Both the position numbers and the translations under genes were made by a program. From Miscanthus floridulus (lineage: Eukaryota; Streptophyta; Magnoliopsida; Poales; Poaceae), in NCBI RefSeq assembly GCF_019320115.1, contig NC_089598.1, positions 87,001,560 through 87,065,559 on the forward strand: DNA of 64,000 nt, given 5' to 3'. A model generated the notes under the pieces. That model saw only the letters and a program-made list of their open reading frames with translations. It was not told where the DNA came from and did no database searches. Positions 45,405 through 56,906 of the stretch are shown piece by piece. How positions within the stretch are numbered: the stretch's first letter is position 1; the number at the start of each line of letters is the position of its first letter.

Positions 45405-47110
45405 GATGCCAGGCCCCCATGGGATCATCACCATCGTCACCTCCTTTCCGAGCGGGCCTAAGAGTGTGAGGTCGAAGTGCTATGGCCACTGCCACTAGCA
45501 ACTTGTGCACCTCCGACGAACTCACCGCCCTCAAGGAGGAGGTCGCCGAAGGAAGCACGATGCAAAGAAGTTGAACTGAGTCATTCAATCGGCAGATGGC
45601 TCCAAGGAGGTCCTCATAGATCCTCAGCAGCTCCGAGGGTAAAATGGTACACATTGGTACCATGTCTCTCCTCCAAATAGGAAAGCATGCTCATCGACTT
45701 CCTCCGTGACAACAAAGACATCTTTGCATGGAAACCCCGGATATGCCAGGCCGTCCGAAGGGAGGTCGCTGAGCATACCTTGAAAATCCATCTAGGCTCC
45801 AAGCTGGTGAAAGCAATGCCTATGCGCTTCGATGAGGAAAAGCGCAGCGGCCATCGGTGAGGAGATAGCAAAACTTGTCAGCCACCGGATTCATCAGGGA
45901 AGTACACCACCCAGAGTGGTTAGCCAATCCCATCCTTGTACGAAAGAAGAGCGGGAAATGCAGGATGTGTGTTGATTATACGGGCCTCAATAAGGCATGC
46001 CCAAAGGATCCGTTTCCTTTGCCACGCATAGACCAAATAGTCAACTCTACCTCAGGGTGCGAAACCCTCTGCGTCCTTGATGCGTACTCCCGCTACCATC
46101 AAATCACGATGAAAAAGTCCGACCAACTCGCGACGTCTTTCATCACCCCCTTCGAATCGTTCTGCTACATTTCGATGCCATTCGGTCTGAAGAACGCTGG
46201 GGCAACATACTAGCGATGTCTGCTCAGATGCTTAGGGGACCTCATCGGGCGGACCGTTGAGGCCTACATTGATGACATCGTAGTTAAGTCCAAACGGGCT
46301 GACCACCTCGTTGCCGATTTTGAGCAAACCTTCATGAAACTCCGGGCGAATGGCATCAAACTCAATCCCGAGAAATATGTTTTCGGGGTCTCGAGGAGTA
46401 TGCTGTTCGGCTTCATCATCTCTAAGCGTGGCATCAAAGCCAACCCAGAGAAAATCTCAGCAATCACAAGGATGGGCCCGATTCAAAACATAAAGGGGGT
46501 TCAGCGAATCACAGGGTGCCTCGCCGCCCTCAGCCGATTCATCTCATGCCTCGACGAATGAGGACTCCCCCTTTATCGGCTTCTGAAGAAAGCCAACCGC
46601 TTTGAGTGGACATCCAAAGCCTAGGAGGCGCTTGACATGGTCAAACTACTCCTGACAAGGCCCCCAATCCTAGTTCCTCCAAACGACGGACAATCCCTCC
46701 TGCTATACATAGCAGCCACCACGCAAGTGGTCAGCACCGCCTAGGTAGTAGAGCAGGAGGAAGAGGGGCATGCCCTCAAGGTCCAGCACCCTGTGTACTT
46801 CATCAGCGAGGTACTATCCGACTCCAAAACCCGCTACTCCCAAATTCAGAAGCTCCATTACACCGTCCTCATCACCAAGAGGAAGCTGCGCCAATACTTC
46901 GAGTCACATCCTGTGACGATTGTGATGTCATTCCCCCTCGGCGAGGTCGTCTAGAGCCAGGATGCCATGGGAAGAACTGCAAAGTGGGCACTCGAGCTGA
47001 TGGATCAAGGCATCACATATGTCTCCCGAACAGCGATCAAATCCCATGTATTGGTTGACTTCATCGCCGAATGGATCGAGGTCCAGACACCACCAGCAGT
47101 CGTCGATCAA
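45405..47110 (+). pseudogene. Tat reverse transcriptase and first RNase H
   Basis: RT motifs: VRKKSGKCRMCVDYTGLNKA and DPFPLPRIDQIV (45935-46045), LDAYSRYHQI, ISMPFGLKNAGATY, TAG 46211-46213, then AYIDDIVVKSKRADHLV with the catalytic YIDD (about 46263). RNase H follows, with TA*VVEQEEEGHALKVQHPV and SKTRYSQIQKL, in weak condition. Stops: TAG 46211, TGA 46559, TAG 46622, TAG 46742, TAG 46952. From 46213 to the end of RNase H the frame is otherwise continuous. The first part (45690-45870) is shifted relative to 45875. Confidence 0.9.
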
Positions 47111-47680
47111 GAGTACTGGACGATGTACTTCGATGGATCGCTGATGAAAAAGGGCGCCGATGCGGGGCTGGTCTTCGTATCACCCCTCAGGGTCCGCATG
47201 AGGTACATGGTTCAGCTCCATTTCCCCTCATCAAATAATGTGGCTGAATACGAAGCACTCGTCAATGGCCTACGCATCGCCATCGAGTTGGGCATCCGAC
47301 GCCTCGACATTCGAGGTGACTCTCAGCTGGTCATTAACCAAGTCATGAAGGAGTCAAGCTACCATGACGACAAGATGGCTACGTACTACCAAGAAGTCCG
47401 ACGGCTGGAGGATAAGTTCGACGGCCTCGAACTCAATCACATCCCAAGGCACCTCAACGAGGTAGCTGACGCACTTGCTAAGGCGGTGTTCGATCGAGAA
47501 CCGATACCAACGGGCGTCTTCGCCAGCGACCAACACAAACCCTCGGTGCGCTATGAACGGTCAGAGCGAGCCGACGATGGCCCATCCAATCCAGCCCCGG
47601 GGGCTGACCAGCCGACGACTCCGCCCGGTCCTGGTGTCATGGAGCTCAAAGAGGACCCAGCGATAGAGCCTAACCCTCTG
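47111..47680 (+). pseudogene. Archaeal-type (second) RNase H of the Tat element
   Basis: This part of the frame is intact. It has all the acidic catalytic positions: MYFDGSLMKKGADAGL (D, about 47125-47172), NNVAEYEALVNGLR (E, about 47236), IRGDSQLVINQVMK (D, about 47311) and HLNEVADALAKA (D, about 47451). It lies between the normal RNase H and integrase, which is the arrangement that defines the dual-RNase H Tat elements. A Pro-rich linker follows. Confidence 0.9.
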
Positions 47681-48708
47681 GATGACTGGAGAACACTCTA
47701 CCTCGACTACCTCCTCTGCGACACACTGCCGACGGACAAGATGGAGGCTCAACGGCTCGCACGTCGCACCAAATCCTTCGTTCTTGTAGAGAGTGAACTC
47801 TACAAATGGAGCCACACCGGGATCCTATAGCTCTGTATCCCCATCGAACAGGGAAAATTTCTGCTGAGCGACATCCACGGTGGGGTCTACGGTCACCATG
47901 CCACGACAAGAACCATGGTTGGGAACGTATTCCGACAGGGCTTCTACTAGCCCACTACAGTAGCCGACGGTGAGCAAATCGTATGCACCTACGAAGGGTG
48001 TCAGTACTATGCTCGGCAGACTCACCTCCCGGCCTAGGCACTCTAGATGATCCCCATCACGTGGCCCTTCATGGTCTGGGGGCTCGACCTGGTTGGGCCT
48101 CTCAAAAAGGCACCCAGGGGCTACACCCACTTGCTTGTCACCGTGGACAAGTTCACAAAATAGATCGAAGCTCGGCCGATCTCCACGATCAAGTCCGAGC
48201 AAGCTGTGATGTTCTTCCTCGACATCATCCGTCGCTTCGGAGTACCGAACTCCTAGCCGGGCCACCGGCTACACACCTTTCTTCATGGTCCACGGTTCCG
48301 AGGCCGTCCTCCTGATGGACCTCGACTACGGAGCACCAAGAATCAGAGCATACGACGAACAGGGAGCCAAGGCATCCCACCAAGACACCATAGACCAGCT
48401 AGACAAAGCCCGCGACATCGCCCTCCTCTGTTCATCCAAATACCAGTAGGCGCTGCGCCGGTACCACAGCCGAAGGTGCGAGACCGAGCCTTCAACGTCG
48501 GGGACCTGGTTCTCCACCTTGTGCAGAGCAACAAGGACCGCCACAAGCTCTCCCCACCCTAGGAGGGGTCATACGTCGTCGTAGAAGTTCTCTGGCCAAG
48601 CGCCTACAAGTTGAAAACCATCGGCGGCGAGGTCTTCACCAACGCCTGGAACATTGAGCAGCTACGCCTTAATAAACACATACTTTCCCTTATTAGTTTT
48701 TGTCTTTA
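47681..48708 (+). pseudogene. Tat integrase with deleted catalytic core
   Basis: N-terminal zinc part: DWRTLYLDYLL, then HGGVYGHHATTRTM (HH, about 47877) and CTYEGCQYYAR (CC, about 47988). The core begins WGLDLVGPLKKAPRGYTHLL with the first catalytic Asp (about 48083). After RRFGVPNS and TAG 48254-48256 the reading jumps to TGYTPFFMVHGSEAV in another frame, so the segment with the second Asp and the Glu is missing. The C-terminal part has DRAFNVGDLVLHLVQ and PSAYKLKTIGGEVFTN. Stops: TAG 47828, 47948, 48035, 48044, 48161, 48254, 48560. Confidence 0.9.
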
Positions 48709-49350
48709 GAAATCTCCGATCTTTAGTGACATCCGACCCCTGCAAATTGTGAGGGGTCGGACCTCACTCGGGGGCCGATATAAGTGATATAAGCACGTTT
48801 ATCTTACAAACACTTCCTGTGTTACCTTTGCAAACATTCTCTAAGTTTTCCATTCTTCTCATAACAAGTCCTAAGGGCTAAGATTTCGGGAACAAATTCT
48901 GAGTACAACTGGTAGGACTGCGGGAAACCCACGCCCCAGCGGCTACGACCTCCTTGCTCACCAGCATGATCAGAATTGATTCACCCGCACTCCTAGTTTT
49001 TATGACCTGAACCATGGGAAGGGTCGGAAGGCACCGAAACCTCTTCTACAAAAAAAGAGGAAGCTGAAAAACTATTTGCCGTAACAAAAGATGAAAATTT
49101 GTTCATGTTTGCACAAATTCACCGCTTACAAAGTGATTTCATCACAAAAGGACTAATGTACACATAAATACAAAAAACTGTTCACTCGGGGGCTCCCCCA
49201 CGACTTATTCGATTACAGCTTCTGCCCAGCTCTACTGTGAGCTCTACTACGAGTCGCCGCGCCACGCTCTCCATTGGCAACGTCCTACCGCTCCGCAAGG
49301 TCCTCGAAGGCGCCGTCATCTGCAACGTCGAGCACCATGTCGACGACTGT

Positions 49351-49540
49351 GGCACCTCCGCCGGGGCATCCAGGGACTACGCCATCGTGATCAGCCGCAA
49401 CCCCGACAACGGCGCCTCCTCCGGGGTGTCCAGGGACTGCGCCATCGTCATCAGCTACCACCCCAACAACGACGCCTCTACCAGGGCACCCCAGGACTAC
49501 GCCATCATCATCAGCCGCAACCTTGACGATGGCATCTGGA
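49351..49540. repeat. Tandem 60-bp repeat, three units
   Basis: CAGGGACTACGCCATCGTGA-type blocks start at 49371, 49431 and 49492, 60-61 bp apart. They encode a 20-residue Gly/Val/Asp-rich repeat on the minus strand ([17 protein letters not shown] type), which may be part of an antisense ORF. Confidence 0.8.
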
Positions 49541-50896
49541 TGAGAGGCGCCTCCCACCAAAGAAAGGCCGCAACGAACGATGGCAAAGTTGTCGACGCTT
49601 GGCACCCTCCAGTGCTCCTCCTCCTTCGGCAGCAGTGGCCCCTTCTCAATAAAGGCAGCCCACACCATCTCATCTATGTTGGATGACATTCAACTCGACA
49701 TCATGCTCCGGATTCACAAACGGATCTATGAGTTTTTCTCTCCCTGGCATTACCTTGTCTCAATTAGGAACCGCTGCGATGCACGAACGCATTCGGTGGA
49801 AAGGAAGCAGAAGAGGTAGCGGCTCAGAGGCTGACAAAGGAGTGGGACAAGAACTCCCCTCCCCCTCCCTATTTAAGGAAGAGGTGCAGCAGCTGAGGAA
49901 AGGCGAAAGGTTGGGACGAAAAACTCTTTGCCTTCTCCTATTCAATGCAGATGGGAAATCAATGCTGACGGGAATCCAAGGGGATGCGCCGGAACTGACG
50001 GGACGCGCTCTGGTCGACGAGATGTCGCCTGGTCAAATAGGACGCTACCTGAGTGTGGCCCACCACTAATGCACGCCGGGCGTGAGAACCAGGGCACACC
50101 CGCATGCAGGCGACTCTCTGCTTCCCCAGGCAGGACCATGGAATGACCCGACAATGGAACCCCCATCTAGGGTGGCCCAACGGGCCTCCTGGGTCGACCG
50201 GACGGCCCAGGTGAAATGACAAATGAACGGCCCGCTGAAAGATAAGCACCTCTGTTTTCTTACTTTGTGCGTTAACTTCATTACCGAGTTTCCGACCCTA
50301 GCAACGACTGGGGCACGGACACCGCTAGGGGGCTACCGAGAGTGTCTACCTATTTAGACATCCTCTTCACCTGACCCCTCCTTATGGCTAAAACTGGAAG
50401 CACGGTGTGTGGATATGAAACTTCGAAAACAACTGGACGAACCGCCAGACCCTACGCCCCGATGGCTACGGTGTTTTTGTTCACCAGCATAATCAAATTC
50501 ACAGTTCCCCGCACCGCAAGATTTAGCTCCCACCTTCTCGAGAAGGGTTCAGAGGGGTCCTCCTATAGAATCTCCTTCAAGGAGAAGCTGTCAGGTTGCC
50601 TAAATCAATCGAATGGCTCAGATCGCCGCCGAGAGATAGAAACGAAAAATGGCCATACTTGTGTAGGTTACACTGACCTCATCGCAAATGTCGGATCCAA
50701 AGCCCGCATGGACATTTCTGGTAAAAGCTTCTCATCGCTCATACCACCGAGGTAGCGTTACCAACCCCCGCTTTCGCTTCAATTAAATCGCACATTAATC
50801 CCGTCATCCAAACGTCGCATATGCAAATTGCTGCATCTCAACGCTTCATGTCGCGTCACGAAGTGGTAGCCGCCTCATTCAATATCAGCGGCAACT

Positions 50897-51780
50897 GACC
50901 GAGGTTCGAAGGCCGGCCTGCAAAGGGCTTGAGGCCACCTCGCATCAAACAGAGCCAGGGGAGAAAAATCAAGATGAGGCCCAACGGCCTTGCTCGACCC
51001 CGCTCAGAGGCGAACAGGGACATCTCGACCTTCCTCGTTCGATTCTAGCCCCGAGCCAAACCCACAGAATCTTCGTCAAAGAGAGGCCAATGGGCCACCT
51101 GAGCCTATCGAACGGCTCGGGCATCTGCCAGGAGGCGGGTTAAGAAGTAGTGAAATGCCACAAGAGGGCTCTGTCGACCCCGTCAGCGAATGATGGACCT
51201 AGATTTCACACGAACATACCCGTTAGCGAGCTCATGGAGCACGACACTCGCGCCGTCGAGGCAAGTGTCGTCAACTCAGCCCCTCCGGTTGTGGAAACCG
51301 AGGATGGGGTAACGCGCAAAACACGGCCAACCCCTATCAGACCCTAGGGGGCTCGAGAGCTCAAGCCGCTTGATCCATGATCGAGAGACCGAGGTTCGAA
51401 GGCTGACCCACGAAGGGTCTAAGGCCGCCTCACATCCAAAAAGAGCCAGGGGAGAAAAACACAGATGAGCCTCAGCGGCCTTTGCCCAACCCGCATTAAG
51501 GCGGGAAGGGTCATCTCAACCTTCTAGTTCAATCCAGCCTCTAGCTGAGCCCATAGAATCCCCATTGAGGGTGAATCTGTTGGAAGGCGGGTCAAGGAGC
51601 AACGGAACGCCACCCGAGGGCTTTGCCGACCTTGTCGCAAAACAAATGGGATCGGATTCCATCCGAACATCCCCGTTAGCGAGCTCATAAAGCGCGTCAC
51701 TCGAGCCGTCGAGGCAAGTGACGTCGCCTTAACCCCTCTAGTTACGAAAACCGCAGACAGGGCGACAGTCACAAAACGAG
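50897..51780. repeat. 490-bp tandem duplication in the Tat 3' region
   Basis: GACCGAGGTTCGAAGG starts at 50897 and again at 51387. GAGCCAGGGGAGAAAAA and ACATNCCCGTTAGCGAGCTCAT follow at equal spacing in both copies. Divergence is moderate. Confidence 0.85.
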
Positions 51781-52353
51781 CTAGCCCTTGACCGAATCCC
51801 CACCACGCGCAGGGGCACGGGGAAGGTCGGGCCAGCGATAAGACCAAAACACACGGTCACGCAACGAACGCCAAATCCTAAGCAAGGGGTACGTGCGAAT
51901 GCAAGACTAAGTTTGCTACCCTCGCTCTGGTCTCTAGTAACATTCGACCCCAATGACCGCAAGGGGTCGGATCTCACTCGGGGGATGACAAAGGTACGAG
52001 CACCTCCTTTCTTTATTTGAAACAATCATTACATCATACCTTTTTCTCGCGTCGAGACTAGCGGCAAGGTTCAGGGGAACAGATAGGTAAGACTGCAAAA
52101 AGCCCACGCCCAAATAGCTAAGGCAATTTTGCTCACTAGCACAATCAAAATTTCTCCTAAACACCTCGGGCCCTACAGTCTTAACGAGCGGAAGGGTTGG
52201 ATCGCATAAATCTTTTTCATTACAAAAAGGGAAGAAGGTAAGATCAAACAAATGAAACGAAATTGCGAAACAAAGCCACGAATCTGTTTTTGGACACAAA
52301 AGTACCGACACTTGTCCACATATTATAGATAAATATTTATTAGACTCAACTAA

Positions 52354-55300
52354 CTAACTACCCCTCCGAGGGAGAACCATGTCTTCAATTTTGTTCGCTA
52401 GGCTTTCCGTGAGAGGAGTCACCGCCGCTTCTATTTCATCCAGCTCGAAGAGCTCATAGCTAGGCGCAAAACCTAGGCTCATTGCCCACAGGTTGATGTT
52501 ATCATCATAATGCAAGCGGGCGATGGCAAAGGCTTGGATAATCCCAAGGTGAAAAGCTTCCTTCTCCAGCTGGCGCACCCGCGCTGTGATATCTATGGCA
52601 CGGGCCACGAGCGAGCTAGTCCCTTCCGCCTGCACCACCCGTAGGTCATCGCAGACAACGCTCAGGCCAACCTTCAGGAGTTCGAGCTCATCACACTCTA
52701 CCTAAAGAACATTCCTCACCTCGGCGAGATCCCTGGCAAGTTCGGTAGCGGCGCCCTCGGCCTCAAGCTTCTAAGCCTTCATGGTATCAAGCTCGGCCTA
52801 GAGGGAGCTGATCCTCTGCTGCGCCTCATCACGCTCCTGCATGGCCTGGTCATGCTCCCCGCAGATTGTACCGCGCTCCAAGCGAAGCCTCTCCGAGGTC
52901 TGGCGTTGCTCGTCTTGCTCCCCGCATAGCCGAGCGACCGCCTCAGCATCTAGCTTCGCCCTCTGTTCTAGGGCCGCAGACCTCTCCTCGGCTCATAGCC
53001 TGAGCTCTCGCTCCTTCCCCACCTCATCCAGGAGGTCGACGATCCGCTGGCGGGCCTCGGCATCCCGCTGGAGCAGCTCGTTCCGCTGCTTCTGCACCTT
53101 GGCGGCCTCCTCCATGTCACGCCGTGCCCTCGCCGCTAGATCCTGGAGCATCCCCGTGGCATCCTCCGCGTGTTGGCGGGACTCAGCTTCCCACCATCGA
53201 AGATCATTCGCCTCCGCTGTGAGGGGAGTCAGCTCGACCACCCTCTGGTGGAGCTGGGCGGTCACGTCCCTGTGCAGTCGTGCCTCATCGATGAGGCAGT
53301 CCCACTCTTCCTTGTGTTCACGTAGGAATTAGGATTTCTCCCGGCTACGAGCAGCAAGAGACTAGAAAAAAGACAGGTGATCAGAAAATAAAAATAGATG
53401 AAGAAAGAAAAAATCAAGAGGCAAGATGAAGCAAATACCTGGCCGGCGGGAATGATGATGTTTCGAAGGGCGCCCTGGGCATGGTTCAGAGCATCCAACA
53501 TGGCCATGATCCCATAGCCAAGGCTCTCCCTATCCATGTCCTCGGCGCCATCGTCGAGGGTGAAGATCGCCGACGACGAATCCTATGGACTCCCCCACCG
53601 TAGCTAGTGCTCGTCCCGCATGGGAAGGCGCCTGCCCCCCGATGTTAGGAACAGGGACAACTCCTTGCCGGCCTCCTCGGTGACCACTGCGGCGTCCGAG
53701 GGTCCCTCGCCAGTGACCCGCTCCGTCCTGCCTAGCACGGGCGTCGCCTCGGAGGCCGCCGGTGGCGCGGGACGCGCCGCTGCCTCGGGCGCCGCCACCA
53801 TAGTTTCTAGCTATGGTTCGTCCATCGCAGCCACTGTCACCTCCGCCCCATCGGTGGGACCTCATTCGGCTATGCCTCGACCACCATAGCCGACGCAACA
53901 GCTGCGGCCAACAGCTCCACCTGCTCTGATGCCGAAGGCAGGATCACTTCCGTCTCCAGTCACACGGCAACATCTGAGGGTGATCCCTCGGCTGCGCCGA
54001 TTGCTCGACCCACCGAGGGTGCGGGCACCATCACGGATGGCGCCAGACCCACCAGCGAGGCTGTGGCACCGGCTTCACTCTCGCTCGGAACGGGAGCAAT
54101 GTCAGACGGTGGCCCCCGCCTTGCGTAAAGGGTTAGGGTTTTCTTGGGCGCCAGCGCTATAGGAATGCCCCGTCTGACTAGCCGCCCGGCACTGCAGAGG
54201 AAACAAAAGTCATGAGTCGCCATAAAAATAGAGAAAAAAAGAGATAACAGAGGAGTCGGCAAACTACATTGGCGCTATTCGACGATGTTTGGGGGATGAA
54301 CCCCTTGCTTCCTACTCCACCTCATCAGGGCGGGCCCACTTCGAGCCTGCCCCTTGGTCCCGGGCAAAGAGGCTCACCTCCCTTGTCTCCAAGGGCACGG
54401 CGACGGAGCCGCCCCTCTATGCCGTTACCTCGGGCGTGGTGGAAGATCCACCCACCCCTGTCGGCTCATGGGGAGCGGCGTCGGAGCCGTCCCCCTCCGC
54501 CGACACCCTAGGCACGGCAGCAGGCCTGCCCACTTCCATTGGTCTTGAGGATGGGCCAACGGTTAGGCCCATCTCCGCCGGTCTCGAGAGCTCGCTTCCC
54601 CCTACGTGGAACGGGAAGGGTCCCTACGTGGATGGGTGGGCACCTGTCAGCGAATCCTCACCCTCCAAGACACCCCAATCCACGCTGGTGGCTGCCTCAT
54701 CAACCTCATCATCGTCATCATCGTCATCGTCGTCCTCACTGCCTGTCTCCTCTCCTCGGTCTCGTGCTTGCTGCTTCCGTAGCAGCTTCTTCTTCCTGAG
54801 CTCCCTCGTCCTTTTGTCCCACTTGGCCGCAATACGGTTCACTTTCGCCAGGGTCTGATCCATCAGCAATGGAGCCGGGCTTTCCTTGAAGAATAGTGCC
54901 ATTGGCTAGTCTTGCCATCCCAAGGTTAGCTTCAAGGGGTCGAAAATTCAAGTAAAAAGGAGTACGGAGAAAGAAAACTTATGAAGTCAACGAACCACGG
55001 TTCTGGCCGCATTGGGGGATGCCCCGGCACTGGAAACACAAAATCGAGGATGACTCTAGCGGTGTCCTTTGAAGGCTCCACCGCCTCTTTGATGCGCTGC
55101 GCCACTTCGGAGGGAGGGAGCGCCTCATCGACAAGCACCGTCCCTTCAAGCGACGCTCCAGGCACCATCTGGTGCAGGGGGAGCATGCGCGCCATGAGCG
55201 GCGCCACCTTCCTCGTGTGGTAGGCGTCGATGATCCCCGGTCCCTTCATGCCCCTATCCTTTAGAGTTCGGATGGCGGCAAGAAGGTCATTGATGTTCGT

Positions 55301-56110
55301 CTTTTCCTTGGCCAGGACACCCCACTTCCATGACCCCAGGGCCTCCACGATGATGCACCCAGAGAAAACTAGCAAGGGGGCGGCGGCGTCATCCTTAACG
55401 TAGAACCACTATGAATGCCACCCCTTGTTAGAGGTCGACAGATGCATTAACGGGTACGCTTCTACCCGGTTGTTGCGGAGGTGGATGCTAGCGCATCCCA
55501 CCGGTGCGTGCAGCTCTTGCTTCTCGATCCGCTTCTTCAGAGGATTGACGACGAAGAGATACCACCACAGGTCAAAGTGGGGACTAATCCCCAAGAACCC
55601 CTCGCACAGGGTGATGAACGCCGCAATGTGCTGGATCCCATTGGGGGTAAGGTGTTACAGCTCCACCTGGAAGTAATCCAATAGCCCCCGACAGAACTGA
55701 TGAGCGAGTATGGCGAATCCCCGCTCGTGGAAGTGAGCGAAGGATAGACATACCCTTCGGGCGGCGACGGCTCGTCTTCATTACCGGGTAGCCGCCACTC
55801 CTCGACGGCAGTCAGCGGGCGAAGGAGGCCACGATGAATGAGGCCCTCTAGGCACTGAGGGGCGATGTTGGACCTGCACCATGGCTCCATTGACACAAAT
55901 TGGGAGGGGGTGTCTGCGGGTTCGGCGGTGGATGCGAGCTTGACAGCGGCCGCGATGCGAATGCGGGAGGCTCTGGCGATTAGCGGTGGAGGTTGACGAT
56001 GTGAAGGCAAAAAGGCGAAGTACGGAACCCTGGGGGCGAACCCCGTGGTTTTATAGGGGCGACGGATGCGAGAAGGGCAACCATCCGCCTCGATCTCCAA
56101 GCCTGCCACG
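52354..56110 (-). pseudogene. Antisense spliced gene in the Tat 3' region (PF04195-like N-terminus, coiled-coil C-terminus)
   Basis: Minus strand. The N-terminal part (about 55890-55410) reads MEPWCRSNIAPQCLEGLIHR and SPPEGYVYPSLT, then one frame over FHERGFAILAHQFCRGLLDY, then GISPHFDLWWYLFVV and HAPVGCASIHLR. This matches the Pfam family PF04195 (Transposase_28, 'putative gypsy type transposon'). After a TAG (WHS*WFYVKDD) comes LGSWKWGVLAKEKTNINDLL to about 54980. An Asp-rich run and basic helix follow (54900-54624). Then come exon 53537-53439 (MDRESLGYGIMAML then HAQGALRNIIIPAGQ) and a long coiled coil, 53361-52640. The C-terminus is GSLANK-type sequence ending at stop 52354. A clear intron lies at 53438-53362 (CCAG|GTATTTGC to TTTTTTCTAG), and another at about 54267-54192 (TTCCTCTGCAG). 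Several TAG and TAA stops break it. Confidence 0.7.
53362..53438 (-). other. Intron of the antisense Tat gene
   Basis: 77 nt, donor CCAG|GTATTTGC, acceptor TTTTTTCTAG|TC. Flanking exons join in frame (IIIPAGQ to SLAARSREKS). Confidence 0.75.
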
Positions 56111-56489
56111 ACACACCACCATGTCACGTCGTGGGATACACGCTCGCGATCCCTATCCTTTCCCACCAAAATTGAGCCGAATAGTTCGCCTTCCCTAGGA
56201 AGACCGGGACTCTTTTCCCACCGAGGGAATATGGGTCAAAGGACCCTTCTCCGGCCCACCTAGGCCCAGAAGTTCAAGGGCCGACCCAACAGTCTCAATG
56301 GCCGTCCTAATGAGGGATGGGCCCCCAAGCGACCCGGACTCAGGGACACGAGCATCAGTAGGGCCTCGACCCGTAGTCGAGCCCCAGCTAGGCTGACCCT
56401 CGATGAGATCCCCGCGAACGGGATACTAGGGTTCCCCTAAAAAACTACCCAGTTGACAAAAACTGAATCTCACAGCCTTACCCACGAAG

Positions 56490-56906
56490 GGTCCGAAATT
56501 ACCCCTGGGCGATTCTATCCGAATCACCCGGGGGCTCGGGGGCTACACCCGACGGGTGCGCTCACGCGCACCCTTTGGCGAATCGAAATACCCCCCGGGC
56601 GATTCTATCCGAATCACCCGGGGGCTCAGGGGCTACACCCGACAGGTGCACTCGCGCGCACCCTCTAGCGAATCGAAATACCCCCCGGGCGATTCTATCC
56701 GAATCACCCGGGGACTTGGGGGCTACACTCAACGGGTGCGCTCGCGCGTGCCCTCTGGCAAATCAAAATACCCCCCAGGCGGTTCTATCCGAATCACCCG
56801 GGGGCTCGGGGGCTACACCCGCCGGGTGTGCTCGCGCGCACCCTCTGGCGAATTGAAATACCCTCCGGGCGATTCTATCCGAATCACCCGGGGGCTCGGG
56901 GGCAAC
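56490..56906 (+). repeat. Tandem 90-bp repeat containing the polypurine tract
   Basis: GATTCTATCCGAATCACCCG starts at 56511, 56601, 56691, 56781 (one change) and 56871, exactly 90 bp apart. Each unit continues GGGGGCTCGGGGGCTAC, and the last one is the real polypurine tract before the 3' LTR. A plus-strand frame of 122 codons across it is a by-product. Confidence 0.95.

Larger units (their letters stand above)
48709..52353 (+). other. Tat 3' region, left part: duplicated modules, no sense gene
   Basis: Three diverged copies of one module (GGTAGGACTGCGGGAAACCC, CACGCCCCAGCGGCTACG, CTCACCAGCATGATCA type) lie near 48908, 50397 and 52088, each near a CTCGGGGG or GGGGGCTAC tract. A 490-bp tandem duplication covers 50897-51780, and a 60-bp repeat lies at 49351-49540. 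Frames on either strand follow these repeats; none has a domain I recognise. Confidence 0.6.

Noticed and set aside
47111..47830. Possible host RNase H gene
   Set aside because: It is in frame with the Tat pol and lies exactly where the second RNase H of this lineage belongs.
52841..53332. 163-codon plus-strand Ser-rich frame
   Set aside because: Complement of the antisense coiled-coil exon; the minus strand has heptads and splice sites.
54289..54858. 189-codon plus-strand frame with Pro/Ser-rich sequence
   Set aside because: It lies opposite the antisense Tat gene, whose Asp-rich run gives the Ser-rich run here.
56490..56906. Looks like a CRISPR-style array
   Set aside because: Units are contiguous 90-bp tandem copies with no variable spacers, inside a plant retrotransposon.
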